A stretch of 64,000 nucleotides of DNA from Buttiauxella gaviniae (GCF_040786275.1 NZ_JBFMVT010000002.1:2046001-2110000); one strand, 5' to 3'; counted from the first letter of the stretch, positions 23,951-35,598 are shown. Translations and numbers: made by a program. Notes: generated by a model not told the origin, from the sequence alone.

Positions 23951-24091
23951 GGTAGGCTAATTTTATAGTCGGCTGATGGAAGTCATAAATATAATTAAAT
24001 GTTCCTTAAAGTTTATAAAAACCATCAGCAATGTTTTTTGGTATGTTTTTTGCTTTAATAGCTTGTATGATTTAGCAGAGAGTCATCTATT

Positions 24092-25195
24092 GTGAACTTA
24101 CTCAGTCTGAGTACTGACCTCATTGTTGTCTTTATCTTCACACTCGTCTTTTTATTTTTTGCCCGAAAAGGAGCAAAAAAAATTGGCCTGGTGGATAGAC
24201 CTAACTACCGCAAACGGCACCAAGGATTAATCCCATTGGTTGGGGGGGTTTCTGTCTACGCTGGGGTCTGCTTTGCATTTTTAGCTTCGTGGTTTTCCTC
24301 TAGCTATTACGTTCCTCACGCTCCGCTTTACTTGGCCTGCGCAGGCATTTTGGTGCTTGTAGGTGCAATTGATGACCGCTTCGATATTAGCGTGAAATTC
24401 CGTGCTTTCGCCCAGGCTTTTGTAGCAATTATCATGATGGCCTATGCCGGGCTCTACCTTTCAAATTTTGGTCATATCCTTGGTTCTTGGGAGTTTTTAC
24501 TCGGGCCATTTGGCTATATCGTGACTTTATTTGCGGTCTGGGCTGCAATCAATGCCTTTAATATGGTTGACGGTATTGATGGTCTTTTAGGAGGACTATC
24601 GAGTGTGTCTTTTGCTGCGCTTGGTATTATTCTCCTTTTTGATGGGCAGACCAGTCTTGCTATGTGGTGTTTTGCAATGATTGCTGCCATCCTTCCTTAT
24701 ATCCTATTGAATCTGGGTGTATTTGGTCGGCGTTATAAGGTTTTTATGGGGGATGCTGGAAGCACATTCATTGGGTTTACGCTGATTTGGATGCTTTTGC
24801 AGACAACGCAAGGGCATCCTCATCCGGTAAGTCCAGTGACGGCTTTGTGGATCATCGCCATCCCGTTGATAGATATGATTGCTATCATGTATCGTCGACT
24901 GCGCAAAGGATTAAGTCCATTTTCGGCTGACAGGCAACATATTCATCACCTTATCATGCGAGGGGGCTTTACCTCGCGGCAGGCATTTGCCTTGATCACC
25001 CTTGCGGCAGCATTGTTAGCTTCCGTCGGCGTTATCTCTGAATATTATGCTAATGTACCTGAATGGGTAATGTTGGCATTATTCTTGCTTGCATTTGTTC
25101 TGTATGATTATTGCATCAAACGCGCCTGGAAAGTGGCGCGTTTTATAAGACGTCATAAGCGTCGGCAACGTAGAAACAGCAGCAGCATTTCTTAA
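24092..25195 (+). CDS. wecA: UDP-GlcNAc:undecaprenyl-phosphate GlcNAc-1-phosphate transferase
   Basis: The 367-aa polytopic membrane enzyme has the E. coli WecA length. It transfers GlcNAc-1-phosphate to undecaprenyl phosphate, making lipid I of ECA and the primer for many O antigens. It has about eleven membrane helices, the DD pair at D94-D95 (GAIDDRFD), the NAFNMVDGIDGL motif and the cytoplasmic HIHH motif near residue 280. The start is GTG, as in the E. coli gene. Codon use is less GC-rich than in neighbours, and a 190-bp gap precedes it. Confidence 0.96.
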   Translation: MNLLSLSTDLIVVFIFTLVFLFFARKGAKKIGLVDRPNYRKRHQGLIPLVGGVSVYAGVCFAFLASWFSSSYYVPHAPLYLACAGILVLVGAIDDRFDISVKFRAFAQAFVAIIMMAYAGLYLSNFGHILGSWEFLLGPFGYIVTLFAVWAAINAFNMVDGIDGLLGGLSSVSFAALGIILLFDGQTSLAMWCFAMIAAILPYILLNLGVFGRRYKVFMGDAGSTFIGFTLIWMLLQTTQGHPHPVSPVTALWIIAIPLIDMIAIMYRRLRKGLSPFSADRQHIHHLIMRGGFTSRQAFALITLAAALLASVGVISEYYANVPEWVMLALFLLAFVLYDYCIKRAWKVARFIRRHKRRQRRNSSSIS

Positions 25196-25218
25196 TTCTG
25201 AATGTAATTGGGGAAGTG

Positions 25219-26268
25219 ATGAAACAAAACGTGCCAGGAAGTAACCCGGGAATGGTAGACAACGAGTTGGACATTCGTGGTTTATTCCGGACACTGTGGC
25301 GAGGAAAGTTTTGGATTTTAGGGATGGCAGTTTTGTTTGCTGCCGTTGCTTTAATCTACACTTTTTTTGCCAGACAAGAGTGGAGTGCTAACGCGATCAC
25401 CGATCGCCCGACGGTGAATATGTTGGGCGGATACTATTCGCAGCAGCAGTTCCTGCGCAATCTTGATCTCAAAGCCAACATGATGCCGGTCGATCAGCCA
25501 TCGGTCATGGACGAAGCTTACAAAGAGTTCATCATGCAGCTCTCTGCCTATGATACTCGCCGTGATTTTTGGCTGCAGACTGACTATTACAAACAGCGCC
25601 AGGTCGGTAACAGTAAAGCTGACGCTGCCCTGCTTGATGAAATGGTTGATAATATTCAGTTCACCGCAGGCGATATCGCCCGTAATACCAGCGATAGCGT
25701 CAAGCTCATCGCTGAGACTGCTGCAGATGCCAACAATTTGCTACGCCAGTACGTTGCGTTCGCCAGCCAGCGTGCGGCAAGCCATCTTAATGAAGAGCTG
25801 ACCGGTGCCTGGGCTGCTCGTACTGTTCAGATGAAAGCGCAAGTGAAACGCCAGGAAGCCGTTGCGAAGTCAATTTATGACCGTAAAGTGCACAGCGTTG
25901 AGCAAGCGCTAAAGATCGCACAGCAGCAAAACATTGCTAAAAGTGAAACAGAAGTTCCTGCCGACGAGTTACCGGATTCTGAAATGTTTATGTTAGGGCG
26001 TCCTATGTTGCAAGCACGGCTTGAAAGCCTGCAAGCCGTAGGGCCGAACTATGACATCGACTATGACCAGAACCGAGCCATGCTGTCGACGCTGAACGTT
26101 GGGCCGACGCTTGACGCTCGCTTCCAAACCTACCGCTATTTACGTACCCCTGAAGAACCTGTGAAGCGTGATAGTCCGCGCCGGGCATTCTTGCTGATTA
26201 TGTGGGGTATGGTTGGGGCCCTGATTGGCGCCGGTGTGGCCTTAGCCCGTCGTCCAAAATTGCTATAA
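25219..26268 (+). CDS. wzzE: ECA chain-length regulator
   Basis: The 349-aa polysaccharide co-polymerase of the Wzz type has one membrane helix near residues 31-52 and a second near 325-345, with a large periplasmic coiled-coil region between and the Pro-rich stretch before the second helix (RTPEEPVKRDSPRRAF). It sets the modal length of ECA chains made by WzyE. I use the ATG at 25219, just after a GGGGAAG ribosome-binding site, rather than an adjacent GTG. It follows wecA by 23 nt. Confidence 0.95.
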   Translation: MKQNVPGSNPGMVDNELDIRGLFRTLWRGKFWILGMAVLFAAVALIYTFFARQEWSANAITDRPTVNMLGGYYSQQQFLRNLDLKANMMPVDQPSVMDEAYKEFIMQLSAYDTRRDFWLQTDYYKQRQVGNSKADAALLDEMVDNIQFTAGDIARNTSDSVKLIAETAADANNLLRQYVAFASQRAASHLNEELTGAWAARTVQMKAQVKRQEAVAKSIYDRKVHSVEQALKIAQQQNIAKSETEVPADELPDSEMFMLGRPMLQARLESLQAVGPNYDIDYDQNRAMLSTLNVGPTLDARFQTYRYLRTPEEPVKRDSPRRAFLLIMWGMVGALIGAGVALARRPKLL

Positions 26269-26330
26269 CGCCCTTACCCGGTGAAGGCTCGACGGACGGC
26301 CTTCACCCTTTTTAACAAAAGAGAATTGCT

Positions 26331-27461
26331 GTGAAAGTGTTGACTGTTTTTGGCACGCGCCCGGAAGCTATTAAAATGGCTCCTCTGGTGGATGCGTTGG
26401 CAAAAGACGCGTTTTTTGACGCAAAAGTATGCGTGACAGCACAGCATCGCGAGATGTTGGATCAAGTGCTGAATTTATTTTCTATCGAGCCGGATTATGA
26501 CTTAAACATCATGAAACCGGGGCAAGGGCTTACGGAAATTACCTGCCGCATTCTCGAAGGATTAAAGCCTATACTTGAGTCATTTAAGCCAGATGTGGTT
26601 CTGGTTCATGGCGATACGACGACGACGCTTGCCACTAGCCTGGCCGCATTTTATCAGCGTATTCCTGTTGGGCACGTTGAAGCTGGTTTGCGTACCGGCG
26701 ATCTCTATTCTCCGTGGCCGGAAGAGGCGAACAGAACGATAACCGGGCATCTGGCGATGTATCACTTCGCACCGACAGAAAACTCCCGACAAAACCTGAT
26801 ACGCGAGAACATCAACGACAATAAAATATTCGTCACCGGCAATACGGTGATTGACGCGCTGATTTCTGTTCGTGACCGCGTATTAGCGGACGACAACCTG
26901 CGTCGTTCCCTCGCGGAGTGCCATCCGTTCCTGGATAGCAGCAAAAAACTGATTCTGGTTACCGGCCACCGCCGCGAAAGCTTTGGTGATGGGTTTGAAC
27001 GCATTTGCCACGCGCTGGCAGAGATAGCTAAAGAAAATAGCGACGTTCAAATTGTTTATCCGGTGCACCTGAATCCAAATGTGAGCGAACCTGTGACTCG
27101 CATTCTGGGTGACGTTGAGAACGTGGTGCTGATAGACCCACAGGAATACTTACCGTTTGTCTATTTGATGAACCATGCGTACCTGATTCTGACTGATTCT
27201 GGTGGCATTCAGGAAGAAGCACCGTCACTGGGTAAACCGGTGCTGGTCATGCGCGACACCACCGAGCGCCCTGAAGCTGTTGATGCGGGTACGGTGCGTC
27301 TTGTTGGGACGGACACCCAAGAGATCGTCCGTCAGGTTACGCGTTTGCTTAAAGACGAGAATGAATATCAAGCCATGAGCCGCGCCCACAACCCTTATGG
27401 TAATGGCAAAGCTTGTGAACTAATTTTGGCTGCACTGAAGAACAATCAGGTGACACAATGA
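26331..27461 (+). CDS. wecB: UDP-GlcNAc 2-epimerase (non-hydrolysing)
   Basis: The 376-aa product has the E. coli length and starts [20 protein letters not shown] from GTG. It interconverts UDP-GlcNAc and UDP-ManNAc, the first step toward the ManNAcA residue of ECA. It has the two-domain GT-B-like fold, with the signature region [19 protein letters not shown] near the C-terminus. Its stop overlaps the wecC start by 4 bp (ATGA), coupling two consecutive enzymes. Confidence 0.96.
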   Translation: MKVLTVFGTRPEAIKMAPLVDALAKDAFFDAKVCVTAQHREMLDQVLNLFSIEPDYDLNIMKPGQGLTEITCRILEGLKPILESFKPDVVLVHGDTTTTLATSLAAFYQRIPVGHVEAGLRTGDLYSPWPEEANRTITGHLAMYHFAPTENSRQNLIRENINDNKIFVTGNTVIDALISVRDRVLADDNLRRSLAECHPFLDSSKKLILVTGHRRESFGDGFERICHALAEIAKENSDVQIVYPVHLNPNVSEPVTRILGDVENVVLIDPQEYLPFVYLMNHAYLILTDSGGIQEEAPSLGKPVLVMRDTTERPEAVDAGTVRLVGTDTQEIVRQVTRLLKDENEYQAMSRAHNPYGNGKACELILAALKNNQVTQ

Positions 27462-28720
27462 GTTTTGCAACCATCTCTGTTATTGGCCTTGGTTATATCG
27501 GATTACCTACCGCAGCAGCATTTGCGTCGAAACAGCGCAATGTCATAGGGATTGATATTAACCAGCATGCGGTAGATACCATTAATCGTGGTGCTATTCA
27601 TATTGTGGAGCCCGATCTGGATAAGGTGGTTAAGACGGCCGTTGAAGGCGGTTTTCTACGGGCCAGCACACAACCCGCTGAAGCTGATGCATTCTTAATT
27701 GCCGTACCAACGCCGTTCAAAGGCGATCATGAGCCTGACATGGTTTATGTAAAAGCGGCGGCAGAATCTATTGCACCGGTACTAAAAAAAGGTGCGCTGG
27801 TGATTCTGGAATCTACCTCGCCGGTCGGTTCAACCGAACAAATGGCGAATTGGTTAGCAGACCTTCGTCCCGATCTTACTTTCCCGCAGCAGGCGGGTGA
27901 AGCGGCGGATATTAATGTCGCGTACTGCCCGGAGCGTGTTCTGCCGGGACAGGTCATGGTTGAGCTTATCAAAAACGACCGTGTTATCGGTGGCATGACG
28001 CCGGTCTGTTCCGCACGTGCCAGCGAGTTGTACAAAATCTTTCTCGAAGGCGAGTGTGTGGTGACCAACTCCCGCACCGCAGAAATGTGCAAACTCACGG
28101 AGAACAGCTTCCGCGATGTGAATATCGCCTTCGCAAACGAGCTTTCCCTGATTTGTGCCGCGCAGGAGATTAACGTCTGGGAATTAATTCGTCTGGCGAA
28201 CCGCCATCCGCGCGTCAATATTCTGCAACCAGGCCCAGGCGTTGGCGGGCACTGCATCGCGGTAGATCCATGGTTTATTGTTGCGCAGAATCCTGAGCAA
28301 GCTCAGCTGATTCGCACCGCGCGTGAAGTTAACGATGGCAAACCGCACTGGGTTATCAACCAGGTCAAAGCTGCCGTGGCGGACTGCCTGTCAGAAACAG
28401 GCAAGCGTGCCAGTGAAATTACCATTGCTTGCTTTGGCCTTGCTTTCAAACCGAATATTGATGATCTGCGTGAGAGCCCGGCGATGGAAATCGTAGAAAT
28501 GCTGAGTTCCTGGCACAGTGGCAAAACGCTTGCCGTTGAACCCAACATCCATCAGTTACCGAAAAAGCTGGTTGGGCACTGTGAATTAGCCACAATTGAT
28601 GAGGCTCTCCAGCAGGCCGATGTGCTGGTAATGTTGGTAGATCATCAATCCTTTAAGGCGATTCCGGGCGCACAAATCCAGCAACGCTGGGTTGTTGATA
28701 CCAAAGGTGTCTGGCGCTAA
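27458..28720 (+). CDS. wecC: UDP-ManNAc dehydrogenase
   Basis: The 420-aa product oxidises UDP-ManNAc to UDP-ManNAcA with two NAD+. It has an N-terminal Rossmann motif ([14 protein letters not shown], about 10-23), a central helical domain and the catalytic cysteine region [15 protein letters not shown]. Unlike in E. coli, wecC is followed immediately (24 bp) by wecD; the dTDP-glucose genes rffG and rffH are not between them. Confidence 0.96.
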   Translation: MSFATISVIGLGYIGLPTAAAFASKQRNVIGIDINQHAVDTINRGAIHIVEPDLDKVVKTAVEGGFLRASTQPAEADAFLIAVPTPFKGDHEPDMVYVKAAAESIAPVLKKGALVILESTSPVGSTEQMANWLADLRPDLTFPQQAGEAADINVAYCPERVLPGQVMVELIKNDRVIGGMTPVCSARASELYKIFLEGECVVTNSRTAEMCKLTENSFRDVNIAFANELSLICAAQEINVWELIRLANRHPRVNILQPGPGVGGHCIAVDPWFIVAQNPEQAQLIRTAREVNDGKPHWVINQVKAAVADCLSETGKRASEITIACFGLAFKPNIDDLRESPAMEIVEMLSSWHSGKTLAVEPNIHQLPKKLVGHCELATIDEALQQADVLVMLVDHQSFKAIPGAQIQQRWVVDTKGVWR

Positions 28721-28744
28721 TTTTGCCAGACTCAGGTGAAGCCG

Positions 28745-29434
28745 ATGGCCACTTGCTCTACCCCTGTTCATGCAAGAATTGAATCTCTTAACTGGGAGAA
28801 TCAATTCTTTGCTGTGAACAGCGGAATCCTTCGTTTTGAAGATGACGCACCATTGCTGACTGCGCAACAGCTCGATCTCTATTCTCGTGTGCAGGCCAAA
28901 ATCCCTTCCCAACAAACAGCCCTGCTTGATGGTTTACAGCAGCTCGGTTTCAAGCTGGTAGAGGGGGAAGTGGATCTGGCGCTCACGGTTGGCACGCAAC
29001 GTGCTGCGTCTTCTGCACAGCTTGCCGCAAACGCCGATATTCCTGCTTTACGAAATTTAGCCACGAAAATTTTCACGCAGAGCCGATTTCGAACGCCGTG
29101 GTATCAGCCTGCGGACAGCGGCCGTTTTTATGCCCAATGGATTGAAAATGCGGTTTTAGGCACTTTCGATCATGAATGCCTGTTGCTTAAAAACGGCGAA
29201 GAAATAAAAGGGTTTGTTAGCATGCGTCAGCTCAATGATGCAGAAGCGCGTATTGGCTTGCTGGCTGGGCGGGGCGTCGGAAGTCAGCTAATGGACGCGG
29301 CTCGTTCCTGGTGTCAGCAGCGTAGTCTGGAAACGCTACGAGTGGCCACGCAAATCAGCAACACCGCCGCTCTGCAACGTTATATTCAAAGTGGTGCCAA
29401 CATACAAAGCACCGCCTTCTGGTTATACAGGTGA
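28745..29434 (+). CDS. wecD: dTDP-fucosamine acetyltransferase
   Basis: The 229-aa GNAT-family enzyme acetylates dTDP-4-amino-4,6-dideoxygalactose with acetyl-CoA to give dTDP-Fuc4NAc for ECA. The acetyl-CoA site is in the region [17 protein letters not shown], and the C-terminus [16 protein letters not shown] matches E. coli WecD. The protein is less conserved than its neighbours and the N-terminus is a few residues longer. I prefer the ATG at 28745, preceded by CAGGTGAAG; a GTG at 28736 is the alternative. Confidence 0.93.
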   Translation: MATCSTPVHARIESLNWENQFFAVNSGILRFEDDAPLLTAQQLDLYSRVQAKIPSQQTALLDGLQQLGFKLVEGEVDLALTVGTQRAASSAQLAANADIPALRNLATKIFTQSRFRTPWYQPADSGRFYAQWIENAVLGTFDHECLLLKNGEEIKGFVSMRQLNDAEARIGLLAGRGVGSQLMDAARSWCQQRSLETLRVATQISNTAALQRYIQSGANIQSTAFWLYR

Positions 29435-29438
29435 AAAA

Positions 29439-30569
29439 ATGATCCCATTTAATGCTCCTCCCGTAGTAGGCACGGAAATCGAATACATGCAGGCTGCGAT
29501 GGGTAGCGGCAAGCTTTGTGGCGACGGCGGTTTCACGCGTCGCTGCCAGCAGTGGATGGAGCAACGTTTTGGCAGCAAAAAAGTGCTGCTCACGCCTTCC
29601 TGTACTGCATCCCTCGAAATGGCGGCATTGCTGTTGAATATTCAGCCCGGCGATGAAGTGATTATGCCGAGCTATACCTTTGTTTCTACTGCCAATGCTT
29701 TCGTATTGCGCGGTGCAAAAGTGGTGTTTGTCGATATACGCCCAGACACCATGAACATCGATGAAAAGCTGATTGAAGCCGCCATCACTGAGAAAACTCG
29801 CGCGATTGTTCCGGTTCACTACGCGGGTGTTGCCTGTGAAATGGACACCATCATGGCGATTGCGAATAAGCATAATCTTTTCGTTGTGGAAGATGCCGCG
29901 CAAGGCGTGATGTCGACTTACAAAGGCCGTGCGTTAGGGACAATTGGTCATATTGGTTGCTTCAGCTTTCATGAAACCAAAAACTATACGGCGGGCGGTG
30001 AAGGCGGCGCGACGCTGATTAATGACCCTTCTCTTATCGAGCGTGCGGAAATCATCCGCGAGAAAGGCACCAACCGTAGCCAGTTCTTCCGTGGGCAGGT
30101 GGATAAATACACCTGGCGTGATATCGGCTCAAGTTACCTGATGGCCGATCTCCAGGCGGCTTACCTGTGGGCGCAGTTGGAAGCAGCAGAAAAGATTAAT
30201 CAGCAGCGTTTGAAACTATGGCATGCCTATCATGACGCGCTGGCACCACTGGCTAAAGCCGGGCGCATCGAATTGCCATCGGTACCAAAAGATTGCGTGC
30301 AAAATGCGCACATGTTTTACATCAAACTGCGTGATATCGACGATCGCAGCGCGCTGATTGCGTATTTGAAAGAGGCAGAAATCATGGCGGTGTTCCATTA
30401 CATCCCATTGCATGACTGCCCGGCTGGCGAGAGGTTTGGTTACTTCCACGGCGAAGATCGCTTCACCACTCAAGAGAGCGAGCGCCTGCTGCGCCTGCCA
30501 CTTTTCTACAATATGTCTCCAGCGAACCAACGTACGGTTATCAATACGTTGCTAAGCTTCTTCTCCTGA
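29439..30569 (+). CDS. wecE: dTDP-4-amino-4,6-dideoxygalactose transaminase
   Basis: The 376-aa PLP enzyme of the DegT/DnrJ/EryC1 family aminates dTDP-4-keto-6-deoxyglucose from glutamate. The PLP lysine is K181 in FHETKNYTAGGEGG. The start MIPFNAPPVVGTE at 29439 matches E. coli and lies 4 nt after the wecD stop; a longer in-frame start inside wecD is rejected. Its substrate requires a dTDP-glucose synthesis pathway, which this cluster does not encode. Confidence 0.96.
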   Translation: MIPFNAPPVVGTEIEYMQAAMGSGKLCGDGGFTRRCQQWMEQRFGSKKVLLTPSCTASLEMAALLLNIQPGDEVIMPSYTFVSTANAFVLRGAKVVFVDIRPDTMNIDEKLIEAAITEKTRAIVPVHYAGVACEMDTIMAIANKHNLFVVEDAAQGVMSTYKGRALGTIGHIGCFSFHETKNYTAGGEGGATLINDPSLIERAEIIREKGTNRSQFFRGQVDKYTWRDIGSSYLMADLQAAYLWAQLEAAEKINQQRLKLWHAYHDALAPLAKAGRIELPSVPKDCVQNAHMFYIKLRDIDDRSALIAYLKEAEIMAVFHYIPLHDCPAGERFGYFHGEDRFTTQESERLLRLPLFYNMSPANQRTVINTLLSFFS

Positions 30570-30570
30570 T

Positions 30571-31821
30571 ATGTCTCTCGCAAAAGCCTCAGTGTGGACC
30601 GCAGGGTCCACGCTGGTAAAAATTGCTGCCGGTTTGCTGGTGGTGAAACTGCTTGCGGTGGCATATGGGCCAAGTGGCGTCGGGCAGGCGGGGAACTTCC
30701 GCCAGATGGTCACTGTATTAGGCGTGCTGGCGGGGGCCGGGATCTTCAACGGCGTGACGAAATATGTCGCGCAGTATCACGACCAGCCCGAACAACTGCG
30801 TAAAGTCATTGGCACGTCGTCCGCGATGGTGCTGGTTTTTTCCTCGCTACTGGCCATTATTTTTGTGGTCGCCGCAAAGCCGATAAGCATTGGCCTGTTC
30901 GGGCATGATGACTATCAAGGGCTGGTTCGTTTAGTCGCGCTAGTACAGATGGGTATCGCCTGGGCGAACTTGTCTTTAGCTATCATGAAAGGCTTTCGTG
31001 ATGCAGCGGGTAATGCGCTGGCGCTGATTGGCGGCAGTATTATTGGCGTCATAGCGTATTACCTTTGTTACCGCCTGGGCGGGTATCAGGGGGCACTACT
31101 GGGGCTCGCGCTTGTGCCTGCGTTGGTGTTGGTTCCGGCTGGCATTATGCTGGTTCGTCGCGAACATGTGCCGGTCAGCTATCTGAAACCGCAATGGGAT
31201 AAAGTCTACGCCAGTAGCCTCGGTAAATTCACCATCATGGCGCTGATCACCTCGGTGACGTTACCGGTCGCCTACGTGATGATGCGTAACCTGCTTGCCG
31301 CGCACTACAGTTGGGATGATGTTGGTATCTGGCAGGGTGTAAGCAGTATCTCGGATGCTTATCTGCAATTTATCACTGCTTCATTTAGCGTTTATCTGTT
31401 GCCAACACTTTCGCGCTTAACCAATAAACATGACATTAGCCGCGAAATTGTCCGCTCGCTGAAATTTGTGCTGCCTGCTGTGGCGCTGGCAAGTTTCACC
31501 GTCTGGCTGCTACGCGATTTCGCCATTTGGCTGCTTTTCTCTCATAAATTTATTGCGATGCGCGACCTTTTCGCCTGGCAACTGGTGGGTGACGTACTGA
31601 AAGTCGGCTCATACGTGTTTGGTTATCTGGTGATAGCGAAAGCATCGCTTCGCTTCTATATTTTGACTGAAATCAGCCAGTTTGCTTTATTGACCGGTTT
31701 TTCACACTGGCTTATCCCAGCGCATGGCGCCCTGGGCGCTGCGCAAGCTTATATGGCGACCTATATCATTTATTTCACGCTCTGTTGCAGCGTTTTTCTC
31801 ATTTATCGTAGACGAGCATGA
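30571..31821 (+). CDS. wzxE: ECA lipid III flippase
   Basis: The 416-aa polytopic MOP-superfamily protein has about twelve membrane helices and the E. coli WzxE length. It moves undecaprenyl-diphosphate-linked ECA trisaccharide across the inner membrane. The N-terminus [20 protein letters not shown] is typical. It begins 1 nt after the wecE stop and overlaps wecF by 4 bp. Confidence 0.95.
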   Translation: MSLAKASVWTAGSTLVKIAAGLLVVKLLAVAYGPSGVGQAGNFRQMVTVLGVLAGAGIFNGVTKYVAQYHDQPEQLRKVIGTSSAMVLVFSSLLAIIFVVAAKPISIGLFGHDDYQGLVRLVALVQMGIAWANLSLAIMKGFRDAAGNALALIGGSIIGVIAYYLCYRLGGYQGALLGLALVPALVLVPAGIMLVRREHVPVSYLKPQWDKVYASSLGKFTIMALITSVTLPVAYVMMRNLLAAHYSWDDVGIWQGVSSISDAYLQFITASFSVYLLPTLSRLTNKHDISREIVRSLKFVLPAVALASFTVWLLRDFAIWLLFSHKFIAMRDLFAWQLVGDVLKVGSYVFGYLVIAKASLRFYILTEISQFALLTGFSHWLIPAHGALGAAQAYMATYIIYFTLCCSVFLIYRRRA

Positions 31822-32897
31822 CAACACTGATTCACGTTTTGGGATCGGATATCCCGCATCATAATCAAACGGTATTGCGCTTCTTTAACGATGCGCTGGC
31901 CGCTTCCAATCCGCATGCACGCCAGTTTATGGTGGTATCGAAGGACAACGCATTTTTGTCCGAGTTTCCCACGCTCTCAGTAACGCTTTATCCAGATAAA
32001 AAAGCGCTGGCGCAGGCTGTTGTAGAGAAAGCCCGTGCTAATCGGCAACAACGCTTTTTCTTCCACGGCCAGTTTAATAGTGCGTTGTGGATTGCCTTGC
32101 TAACGGGTGGTTTGAAGCCCGCGCAGGTGAACTGGCACATCTGGGGAGCCGATCTTTATGAAGTTTCACAAAGCCTCAAATTCCGTGCTTTTTATCTACT
32201 GCGCCGTATCGCGCAGGGGCGTGTTGGGCGCGTGTTTGCCACCCGTGGGGATCTGAATTATTTCCATCAACGCCATCCCAAAGTGCCTGGGGAGCTGATT
32301 TACTTCCCAACGCGTATGGATCCTTCGCTTAATACGCTGACAAGCAGTGAGGAGAAATCCGGCAAAATGACGCTGCTGGTTGGGAATTCCGGTGATGTCA
32401 GTAACCAGCATATTGCTGCTTTAAAAGCAATTCATGCGCAATTTGGTGACACGGTGCGCGTGGTGGTGCCGATGGGCTACCCTGCCAATAACGACGCTTA
32501 TATCAATAGCGTGCAGCAGGCGGGAAGCGCCTTATTCAGCCAGGAAAATCTGCAAATCCTCACTGATAAAATAGACTTCGATGAGTATCTGACACTTTTA
32601 CGCCAGTGCTCCCTGGGCTATTTCATCTTTGACCGTCAGCAAGGCATCGGCACGCTTTGCCTGCTGATTCAGGCGGGAATCCCGTGCGTGCTGAGCCGCA
32701 AAAACCCTTTCTGGCAAGATATGGCAGAGCAGCATATTCCGGTGCTTTTTGCTGGTGATACGCTTGATGAGCCAACGGTGCGCGAGGCGCAGCGTCAGCT
32801 ACGCTTACTCGATAAGCAGCAGATCGCCTTCTTTAATCCTAATTACATTGACGGCTGGAAACAGGCGCTGGTTATCGCCTCAGGAGAAACCGCATGA
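31818..32897 (+). CDS. wecF: Fuc4NAc transferase (lipid III synthase)
   Basis: The 359-aa product is a family GT56 glycosyltransferase that adds Fuc4NAc from dTDP-Fuc4NAc to lipid II of ECA. It begins [20 protein letters not shown] like E. coli WecF. It overlaps wzxE (ATGA) upstream and wzyE by 4 bp downstream, so translation of the late ECA genes is coupled. Confidence 0.95.
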   Translation: MTTLIHVLGSDIPHHNQTVLRFFNDALAASNPHARQFMVVSKDNAFLSEFPTLSVTLYPDKKALAQAVVEKARANRQQRFFFHGQFNSALWIALLTGGLKPAQVNWHIWGADLYEVSQSLKFRAFYLLRRIAQGRVGRVFATRGDLNYFHQRHPKVPGELIYFPTRMDPSLNTLTSSEEKSGKMTLLVGNSGDVSNQHIAALKAIHAQFGDTVRVVVPMGYPANNDAYINSVQQAGSALFSQENLQILTDKIDFDEYLTLLRQCSLGYFIFDRQQGIGTLCLLIQAGIPCVLSRKNPFWQDMAEQHIPVLFAGDTLDEPTVREAQRQLRLLDKQQIAFFNPNYIDGWKQALVIASGETA

Positions 32898-34270
32898 GTT
32901 TGCTGCAATTTGGCGGTTTGTTTGTGGTGTGGTTTGTCTCGGTGGTGTTCATTGGTGTGCTTACATACCAGGAATTCCGCCGGGTACGTTTCAATTTTAA
33001 TGTCTTTTTCTCGCTCCTCTATTTGCTAACCTTTTTCTTTGGTTTCCCGTTCACCTGCACGCTGGTGTTCCGCTTTGGTGTCTCGGTTGTACCGGCTGAT
33101 GTATTGCTCCAGGCCCAGCTCGCTGCGGTATGCTTCTACGGTATCTACTATGTCGCCTATAAAACGCGGCTTAGGGAGAAGCGCACGGCATCGGTTCGAC
33201 GCCCGGTCTTTACGATGAACCGCGTTGAAACGCATCTGACGTGGGTAATGCTGACGGTAGTGGCGTTGGTAAGCGTCGGCATCTTCTTTATGCATAACGG
33301 CTTTTTGCTGTTTAAGCTGCATTCATATAGCCAGATATTTTCGAGCGAAGTGTCTGGCGTTGCCCTGAAGCGCTTCTTCTACTTCTTTATTCCTGCGATG
33401 TTGGTGGTCTATTTCCTGAAACAGGATGGGCGAGCCTGGCTATTCTTCCTGGTCAGCACTGTGGCATTCGGGCTACTGACTTACATGATTGTCGGCGGGA
33501 CTCGCGCCAATATCATTATCGCGTTCGCCATCTTCTTGTTCATCGGCATTATCAGGGGCTGGATCTCGCTGTGGATGCTGGCGGTGGCGGGTGTGTTTGG
33601 CATCGTGGGGATGTTCTGGCTGGCGTTAAAACGCTACGGTCTGAATGTTAGCGGTGACGAGGCGTTTTATACCTTCCTGTATTTGACGCGTGATACTTTC
33701 TCGCCGTGGGAAAACCTGGCGTTGTTGCTGCAAAATTACGACAAGATTGAGTTCCAGGGGCTGGCGCCCATCATTCGTGATTTCTATGTATTTATTCCAA
33801 CCTGGTTATGGCCTGGCAGGCCTGGCATCGTGCTGAACAGCGCGAACTACTTTACCTGGGAAATCCTTAACAACCATTCTGGCCTGGCGATTTCACCAAC
33901 GTTAATTGGTTCGCTGGTGGTAATGGGCGGCGTGTGGTTTATCCCGCTGGGTGCGGTGGTCGTTGGGCTCATTATTAAATGGTTCGACTGGCTGTATGAC
34001 CTGGGAAATCGGGAAGCCAATAAATATAAAGCTGCCATTTTGCATAGTTTCTGTTTCGGGGCGATCTTTAACATGATTGTTCTGGCGCGCGAGGGGCTGG
34101 ATTCCTTCGTTTCACGCGTGGCATTTTTCCTGGTGATATTTGGCGCCTGCTTGTTGTTGGCGAAATTACTCTACTGGTTATTTGATAGTGCGGGGCTGGT
34201 TCATCAACGGTTACGCCGCTCGCCGCGCGTTGTGTCTGGCTCCCAAAATGCATCGCAAGGAATATCATGA
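32894..34270 (+). CDS. wzyE: ECA polymerase
   Basis: The 458-aa product is a multi-pass membrane protein with about eleven hydrophobic segments and a large periplasmic loop, slightly longer than the roughly 450-aa E. coli protein. It joins ECA repeat units on undecaprenyl diphosphate, with length set by WzzE. It overlaps wecF and wecG by 4 bp each. Confidence 0.94.
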   Translation: MSLLQFGGLFVVWFVSVVFIGVLTYQEFRRVRFNFNVFFSLLYLLTFFFGFPFTCTLVFRFGVSVVPADVLLQAQLAAVCFYGIYYVAYKTRLREKRTASVRRPVFTMNRVETHLTWVMLTVVALVSVGIFFMHNGFLLFKLHSYSQIFSSEVSGVALKRFFYFFIPAMLVVYFLKQDGRAWLFFLVSTVAFGLLTYMIVGGTRANIIIAFAIFLFIGIIRGWISLWMLAVAGVFGIVGMFWLALKRYGLNVSGDEAFYTFLYLTRDTFSPWENLALLLQNYDKIEFQGLAPIIRDFYVFIPTWLWPGRPGIVLNSANYFTWEILNNHSGLAISPTLIGSLVVMGGVWFIPLGAVVVGLIIKWFDWLYDLGNREANKYKAAILHSFCFGAIFNMIVLAREGLDSFVSRVAFFLVIFGACLLLAKLLYWLFDSAGLVHQRLRRSPRVVSGSQNASQGIS

Positions 34271-35007
34271 ACGCGCTCTCTTCTGCTCCATCTTATACAA
34301 TACGTGGCCTGAGCCTTCTGGGCTGGCGTGATATGCAGCATGCTCTGGATTACCTCTACGCGGAAGGTTCGCTGCGTAACGGAACGTTGGTGGCTATTAA
34401 CGCTGAAAAAATCCTTACCGCAGAACGTGAGCGGGAGGTGCGTACGCTTATCGAAAACGCAGAATACAAATACGCTGATGGGATTAGCGTGGTGCGATCC
34501 ATCCGTAAAAAATTCCCTGGAGCGGTCGTGTCGCGCGTTCCTGGTGCCGATCTCTGGGAAGCGTTGATGCAGCGTGCCGGGCGGGAAGGGACGCCGGTTT
34601 TCCTCGTTGGCGGTAAACCGGAAATTCTGGCGCAAACCGAAGCTAAACTGCGTAAGCAGTGGCAGGTGAATATTGTAGGGACGCAGGACGGATACTTTAA
34701 GCCGGAACAGCAGCACGCCTTGTTTGAGCGTATTCGTGACAGCGGTGCGGCAATTGTTACCGTAGCGATGGGCTCGCCCCGCCAGGAAATCTTTATGCGT
34801 GACTGCCGTCTGGTACATCCCGACGCGTTATATATGGGCGTGGGCGGCACCTATGATGTCTTTACGGGTCATGTGAAGCGTGCGCCAAAGGTGTGGCAGA
34901 ATCTTGGCCTTGAGTGGCTGTATCGTTTGTTATCGCAACCGAGCCGTATTACGCGCCAAATAAAACTGCTGCGTTACCTGGCATGGCATTACACTGGCCG
35001 ACTGTAA
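34267..35007 (+). CDS. wecG: UDP-ManNAcA transferase (lipid II synthase)
   Basis: The 246-aa WecG/TagA/CpsF-family (GT26) enzyme adds ManNAcA to GlcNAc-PP-undecaprenol, the second step of ECA assembly. The family region [16 protein letters not shown] and [19 protein letters not shown] is present. It is the last gene of the cluster, overlapping wzyE by 4 bp, and is followed by a 157-bp gap before the tRNA genes. Confidence 0.95.
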   Translation: MNALSSAPSYTIRGLSLLGWRDMQHALDYLYAEGSLRNGTLVAINAEKILTAEREREVRTLIENAEYKYADGISVVRSIRKKFPGAVVSRVPGADLWEALMQRAGREGTPVFLVGGKPEILAQTEAKLRKQWQVNIVGTQDGYFKPEQQHALFERIRDSGAAIVTVAMGSPRQEIFMRDCRLVHPDALYMGVGGTYDVFTGHVKRAPKVWQNLGLEWLYRLLSQPSRITRQIKLLRYLAWHYTGRL

Positions 35008-35164
35008 AATTTCGTTGTTCAACCGGATAAAGTCAGTTTGGCGGTTGAATTTGACCGGATTTTCAGCAGAATGTGCAAACCATAACCAAATGAGCATTTT
35101 ATTTAAATAAGCACTAGACAGGTGAGCGTGAAGCCCGTAATATCCGACCCCGCAACGGCGCTAT

Positions 35165-35241
<77 letters not shown>

Positions 35242-35297
35242 TTAATTGAATGGCGCTTGAGCTGCGGCGGTCGATGACCGCGCGAAAGATTTACAGT

Positions 35298-35374
35298 GGT
35301 GGCTATAGCTCAGTTGGTAGAGCCCTGGATTGTGATTCCAGTTGTCGTGGGTTCGAGTCCCATTAGCCACCCCA
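35298..35374 (+). tRNA. hisR: tRNA-His (anticodon GTG)
   Basis: The body GTGGCTATAGCTCAGTTGG starts at 35299. The preceding G at 35298 is the encoded G-1 identity base retained by RNase P. The anticodon is GTG and CCA is encoded. Confidence 0.96.
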
Positions 35375-35390
35375 TTAATTTAGTGATATT

Positions 35391-35477
35391 GCGAAGGTGG
35401 CGGAATTGGTAGACGCGCTAGCTTCAGGTGTTAGTGTTCTTACGGACGTGAGGGTTCAAGTCCCTCTCTTCGCACCA
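35391..35477 (+). tRNA. leuT: tRNA-Leu (anticodon CAG)
   Basis: An 87-nt type II tRNA with a long variable arm, starting GCGAAGGTGGCGGAATTGG, anticodon CAG, CCA encoded. It is third in the cluster. Confidence 0.97.
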
Positions 35478-35513
35478 TCTCTAGGTTAAGTAATAAGAAG
35501 TAAAGCAGTATTT

Positions 35514-35590
35514 CGGCGAGTAGCGCAGCTTGGTAGCGCAACTGGTTTGGGACCAGTGGGTCGGAGGTTCGAATCCTCTCTCGCCGACCA
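35514..35590 (+). tRNA. proM: tRNA-Pro (anticodon TGG)
   Basis: A 77-nt cloverleaf starting CGGCGAGTAGCGCAGCTTGG with an encoded CCA; the anticodon loop TTTGGGA gives TGG. It is last in the cluster and is followed by a terminator. Confidence 0.97.
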
Positions 35591-35598
35591 AATTCAAG

